64,000 nt of DNA from CAZSHG01 sp964459995 (lineage in GTDB: Bacteria > UBP14 > UBA6098): the NCBI GenBank assembly GCA_964459995.1, contig CAYWOR010000010.1, positions 1 to 64,000 of the forward strand. The letters are read 5' to 3'. Under the pieces are notes generated by a model. It was not told where the DNA came from. It was given only the letters and a program-made list of their open reading frames with translations, and searched no databases. Shown here in pieces: positions 60,686 through 64,000 of this stretch; position 1 is the stretch's first letter, and each line of letters starts with the position of its first letter. The position numbers were made by a program, and so were the translations under genes.

Positions 60686-61711
60686 GGTTTTGGTCTTTTC
60701 TTCTTCCGGCGGAAGAAGGCCAAGCCCGCGCTTCACCTTATCGGTAATCTCCGAGCGAATATCCGGGTTCTCGTCGAGGAAATCCCGCGCGTTCTCACGC
60801 CCTTGGCCGAGCTTGATATCCCCATAGGTGTACCAAGTCCCCTTTTTATCAACAACTTTCGTATCGACGCCGATATCGAGGACTTCGCCGGTCTGTGAGA
60901 TTCCCTTGCCGAAGATTATATCGAACTCGGTCTTGCGGAAAGGAGGCGCCATCTTGTTTTTGACAACCTGTGCATGGGTTATACTTCCAACCTGTTCTTC
61001 CTTGACTTTTATCGCCGCACCTTTACGAATATTGATTCTTATGCTGGCATAGAATTTCAGCGCGACACCGCCAGATGTCGTTTCCGGATTCCCGAACATC
61101 ACCCCGATTTTCATACGAGTCTGATTGACGAAAATCACCGCCGTTTTCGATTTATTGATAGCTCCGGTCAATTTACGAAGCGCTTGGCTCATAAGCCTCG
61201 CCTGAGCGCCCACCTGACGGTCGCCCATCTCGCCCTCGATCTCCGCACGCGGAACTAATGCCGCCACAGAATCTATAACAACAATATCGATTGCCCCGCT
61301 ACGGACGAGCGTTTCGCAGATTTCCAGCGCTTGCTCGCCGTTGTCCGGTTGAGCCACCCAAAGATCTTCAATATTCACTCCGAGAGCTTCGGCATAATTC
61401 GGGTCCATCGCGTGCTCGGCGTCGATAAAAGCCGCGAGACCGCCCTGTTTTTGAGCTTCTGCGATTACGTGAAGAGCGAGAGTGGTTTTCCCCGATGATT
61501 CCGCCCCGAAAATCTCGCTAACCCTTCCTCGCGGAATTCCGCCGATTCCCAACGCGGCATCGAGAGAAAGCGAGCCGGTGCTTATCGCGGGGACACTTCG
61601 AACCTCTTGGCTGTCGCCGAGTCGCATAATAGAGCCGTCGCCGAAAGCCTTATGGATATGCTCAACAGCGAGTTCGAGCGCTTTGTTCTTATTTTTATCG
61701 TCAGCGGACAT
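60677..61711 (-). CDS. recA: Recombinase RecA
   Basis: A 344-residue recombinase catalysing homologous strand exchange and triggering the SOS response. Walker A GAESSGKT is at residues 69-76; the ATP-cap element AEHAMDPNYAEALGV, the MAW-type GEMGDRQVGAQARLMSQALRKL loop and NQTRMKIGVMFGNPETT follow. The C-terminal tail is short and charged (EEEKTKTEK). Length is normal. It is 103 bases downstream of thpR and may have its own promoter there. No LexA-type box of either common form was recognised. Confidence 0.97.
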   Translation of the reverse strand: MSADDKNKNKALELAVEHIHKAFGDGSIMRLGDSQEVRSVPAISTGSLSLDAALGIGGIPRGRVSEIFGAESSGKTTLALHVIAEAQKQGGLAAFIDAEHAMDPNYAEALGVNIEDLWVAQPDNGEQALEICETLVRSGAIDIVVIDSVAALVPRAEIEGEMGDRQVGAQARLMSQALRKLTGAINKSKTAVIFVNQTRMKIGVMFGNPETTSGGVALKFYASIRINIRKGAAIKVKEEQVGSITHAQVVKNKMAPPFRKTEFDIIFGKGISQTGEVLDIGVDTKVVDKKGTWYTYGDIKLGQGRENARDFLDENPDIRSEITDKVKRGLGLLPPEEEKTKTEK

Positions 61712-61814
61712 TTTTACCTCCGTGCGTCAATTTGAAATCGTAATCTATTCAATATATTGCTTTTTTCGGTGTTAATAAAGATAAATCTTGAAGGAAAATC
61801 GTCTATTGGCGTAA

Positions 61815-62384
61815 TTAAAGAAGGTCATACTCGTGCAGGGGTGTGTAAATACTGCCCTGTGGGGTTAGCTCACTTTTCATAAAGATAATTCTCTCCGCGA
61901 TAAAATCTTCCGGCTCAATCTCGATTTCCCCGATTTTCGAGACCAGTTCGCCTGCGTTTTGAGGGTCGCGAACTCTTCCCACAGTTAAATGAGGCGAAAA
62001 GGGGCGCTTCTCACGAGGAAAACCGTGAAGAAAAGTAACATCGTCGATAACGCGTGTAATAAGTTCGAGCGCTTCTGTATCGCCGGAAATCCCCGCCCAT
62101 ACAACCTTTGGCGATTTTCCGCCGAAAGTGCCAACGCCTTCGAGGCGAAGTTCCAACGGTGCGATTCCTTCCAAAACCATCCCAATATCCCTCGTGATTT
62201 TCGCCACAGCCTCAGATGGTGTGTCGCCGAGAAATTTTAAAGTGAGATGAATATTTTCCGGCCGCACCCATGAGCATCTGACGCCGCACTTGCGCAGTTT
62301 CGCCGTGATTTCTCGGTCGATTTTCCTGCGGATTTGTTCAGCAATCTCCAAAGCGACAAAAGCGCGAATCGTGTTTCCGCTCAT
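61815..62384 (-). CDS. thpR: RNA 2',3'-cyclic phosphodiesterase (2H/LigT family)
   Basis: A 189-residue 2H phosphoesterase that opens 2',3'-cyclic phosphate ends of RNA (ThpR; once called 2'-5' RNA ligase). The two catalytic motifs are HLTLKFLG near residue 45 and HLTVGRVRD near residue 125. IRAFVALEIAEQIRRKI is the usual N-terminus. The start at 62384 overlaps the cinA stop (ATGA); upstream in-frame codons belong to cinA. The cinA-thpR-recA order is widespread in bacteria and suggests a shared nucleic-acid role. Confidence 0.92.
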   Translation of the reverse strand: MSGNTIRAFVALEIAEQIRRKIDREITAKLRKCGVRCSWVRPENIHLTLKFLGDTPSEAVAKITRDIGMVLEGIAPLELRLEGVGTFGGKSPKVVWAGISGDTEALELITRVIDDVTFLHGFPREKRPFSPHLTVGRVRDPQNAGELVSKIGEIEIEPEDFIAERIIFMKSELTPQGSIYTPLHEYDLL

Positions 62385-63643
62385 AAAGCCGCCTCGCTTC
62401 CGTCTTCCCACGGATGGTTGTCATATATGCCCTCGAGTTCGAGCCAGAGCATCGCCAGCACAGCCTGCGAGGTTCTCCATCGATGGTCTTCACGCCCGCG
62501 AGTGAAACGGTTTTCACGGACGAGGGTTCTTTGTGGCGTTGCTACAGCATAGAACACCGTCCCCACCGGCTTTTGCGGTGTTCCACCTTCCGGACCGGAA
62601 ATGCCTGTTGTTGCGAGAGCATAATCAGTGTTAAAAACCCTTTTCGCGCCTTCCGCCATCTGCTTAGCGATGATAGCCTCGACAGCGCCGCACCGATTAA
62701 TATCCTCTCTCGAAACCCCCAAAATATCGGCCTTAGCCTCGTTGGAATAGACAACCGCGCCCCCGTTAAACCATGCGCTCGCCCCTGAAAGGTCAACGAT
62801 TCGCGAGGCCACAAGACCGCCGGTGCAACTTTCGGCAGTCGATAGCGTGCCCCTCTCCTCCTTCAAAAGACCGCCAATCAATGCCGGAAGATTTTTTTCC
62901 TCGCGCGAAAAGCACCATGGGGCAAGCACCGATTTGATTCTGCGAAGTTTTTCCTCGGCGAAACAATCGCTTTGAGTTATCGTAAAGCGAACCTCCACTC
63001 CGAGATTCGAGGGGTATGAACCTATGCCAGCAGTTCCAAGGTTTCCGAGTGATTCGAGGAGTTTATCGAACATTACGCTCTCCGGAAGACCTGTAGTGTA
63101 AAACTTCTCGACCCACTTAATATCACCCGCCATCGACGATAAAATCGGCCGAAGACGGTTCTCGAAAATATCCTTCATCTCCGGTGGAACGCCCGGAAGA
63201 GCGACCAGAATCTTTCGATCGACCCGCAAAAACAACCCCGGTGCAACCCCCACGCCGTTTTCCAGAATCTCGGCGCTATCCGGCACAAAGGCCTCTCTGC
63301 GGACATTTTCCGGCATCACGATTCCGCGTTCGGCGAATATGCCGCGAATCGTCTCAAAATACTTCTCGTCAAAGTGAAGCTGTATGCTTAGCGCTTTCGC
63401 GATTGCCTCCCGTGTCATGTCGTCGTCGGTGGGGCCGAGACCGCCGGTCATGATAACAATATCCGTATTTTCGATGGCACGAAGCAGTTCTTCGGCTATA
63501 ATATCTACATCATCCGGCACCGCGAGTGTCATTGAGACATCGATTCCGATAGCGTTCAACTCGCGAGACAACCACGAAGAATTTGAATCCACGGTCTTCC
63601 CCGCGAGGATTTCATCGCCGATTGTAATTATAATACACTTCAT
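62381..63643 (-). CDS. cinA: CinA-family protein (NMN amidohydrolase / ADP-ribose pyrophosphatase)
   Basis: A 420-residue two-domain protein. The N-terminal MoCF-like domain (about 1-170; ITIGDEILAGKTVDSNSSWLSREL, VIMTGGLGPTDDDMTREA) is associated with ADP-ribose pyrophosphatase activity. The C-terminal CinA/PncC domain (about 255-415; STAESCTGGLVASRIVDLSGASAWFNGGAVVYS, TGISGPEGGTPQKPVGTVF) deamidates NMN. It belongs to pyridine-nucleotide salvage and is often in competence operons beside recA. A macro-domain gene and dprA elsewhere in the window fit this theme loosely. Its start overlaps the pgpA 3' end by 4 bases. Confidence 0.93.
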   Translation of the reverse strand: MKCIIITIGDEILAGKTVDSNSSWLSRELNAIGIDVSMTLAVPDDVDIIAEELLRAIENTDIVIMTGGLGPTDDDMTREAIAKALSIQLHFDEKYFETIRGIFAERGIVMPENVRREAFVPDSAEILENGVGVAPGLFLRVDRKILVALPGVPPEMKDIFENRLRPILSSMAGDIKWVEKFYTTGLPESVMFDKLLESLGNLGTAGIGSYPSNLGVEVRFTITQSDCFAEEKLRRIKSVLAPWCFSREEKNLPALIGGLLKEERGTLSTAESCTGGLVASRIVDLSGASAWFNGGAVVYSNEAKADILGVSREDINRCGAVEAIIAKQMAEGAKRVFNTDYALATTGISGPEGGTPQKPVGTVFYAVATPQRTLVRENRFTRGREDHRWRTSQAVLAMLWLELEGIYDNHPWEDGSEAAL

Positions 63644-64000
63644 ATTATGATGTTTATCTGCGGAAATAATAAATTAATGAGGTGAACCAAAACAAAGGCG
63701 TAAATACCCGCCACAACGTCGTCCATCATAATTCCCCAGCCGTGGGGCAATTTCTTCTCGGCGGTGCGTGCAGGCGGAAGTTTCAAGATGTCATAAGCGC
63801 GGAAAGAGAGGAAGGCGATAATCCACAAAACAGGACTTTTCGGGACAAGAACTACCGAAATCATACAACCGGCGACCTCGTCGATGACCACTTTCGAGGG
63901 GTCGTGTCCCCAATAACTGGCCGCCCTTTTCGAAATCGGCACACCGAGAAGCGTAACAGCAATTGTTGCAAGAAAATAGCCCCAGTGGGCAGTCGGAAGA
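63640..64000 (-). CDS. pgpA: Phosphatidylglycerophosphatase A, truncated by the window edge
   Basis: The C-terminal 119 residues of a PgpA-type membrane phosphatase. It reads (L)PTAHWGYFLATIAVTLLGVPISKRAA, then HDPSKVVIDEVAGCMISVV and SFRAYDILKLPPARTAEKKLPHGWGIMMDDVVAGIYAFV. The DEVAG and DDVVAGIYA segments are the active-site motifs. It removes phosphate from phosphatidylglycerophosphate, the step after PgsA (13 kb region). The 5' end lies beyond base 64000; a GTG at 63942 is internal, not the start. Confidence 0.9.
   Translation of the reverse strand, partial: LPTAHWGYFLATIAVTLLGVPISKRAASYWGHDPSKVVIDEVAGCMISVVLVPKSPVLWIIAFLSFRAYDILKLPPARTAEKKLPHGWGIMMDDVVAGIYAFVLVHLINLLFPQINIII

Noticed and set aside
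61712..61814. SOS (LexA) box ahead of recA
   Set aside because: Neither CTG-N10-CAG nor GAAC-N4-GTTC was found by eye.

Overview
The window reads as an origin-proximal piece of a Gram-negative bacterial chromosome in the standard genetic code. An outer membrane is implied by a TamA/Omp85 barrel, a TamB-type protein, a LolA-like carrier, another predicted barrel and two predicted lipoproteins. Secreted proteins with FlgD-like or T9SS-type-A-like C-terminal domains, a gingipain-fold (C25) protein and a YfhO-type membrane protein point to the FCB superphylum or a neighbouring candidate phylum. This is inferred from gene content only; no rRNA or tRNA is present and I cannot name a genus.

Left part (0-13 kb): a glycosyltransferase converges on a macro-domain/cytidine-deaminase pair. 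Plus-strand runs follow: a FlgD-like secreted protein, ileS, a DksA-type protein and ftsH, then folP, a CdaA-type c-di-AMP synthase, obgE, dprA, ptsH and pgsA. On the minus strand, mnmG and rsmG (13-15.6 kb) are bracketed by two perfect parS palindromes.

Middle (15.7-37 kb, all plus strand): a large C25-like surface protein. Next comes an envelope transport cassette (GbsR-type regulator, LolA-like carrier, three FtsX/MacB-type permeases, ABC ATPase, predicted barrel). It is followed by a 207-bp element that can fold into a contiguous four-way junction, an EamA transporter, an aminotransferase, an LPG-synthase-TM protein, a YfhO protein, a T9SS-tagged subtilase and a sensor kinase.

37-49.8 kb (all minus strand): tightly overlapping genes for a PAS/GAF kinase, a single-domain response regulator, a GT39-type glycosyltransferase, GtrA, TamB and TamA, apparently one transcript; then lon, which diverges from dnaA.

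49.8-64 kb: a candidate bipartite replication origin around dnaA, then dnaN, recF, dciA and gyrB, a lipoprotein and a UvrD/PcrA helicase. A convergent lipoprotein gene follows, then a promoter- and terminator-bounded candidate small RNA, then recA, thpR, cinA and a truncated pgpA on the minus strand.

Most promising for novelty: the three-permease/LolA-like/barrel cassette, the four-way-junction repeat, the candidate 6S-like RNA at 60.5 kb, an apparent ATA start codon, and parS sites lying about 35 kb from dnaA with no parAB in view.
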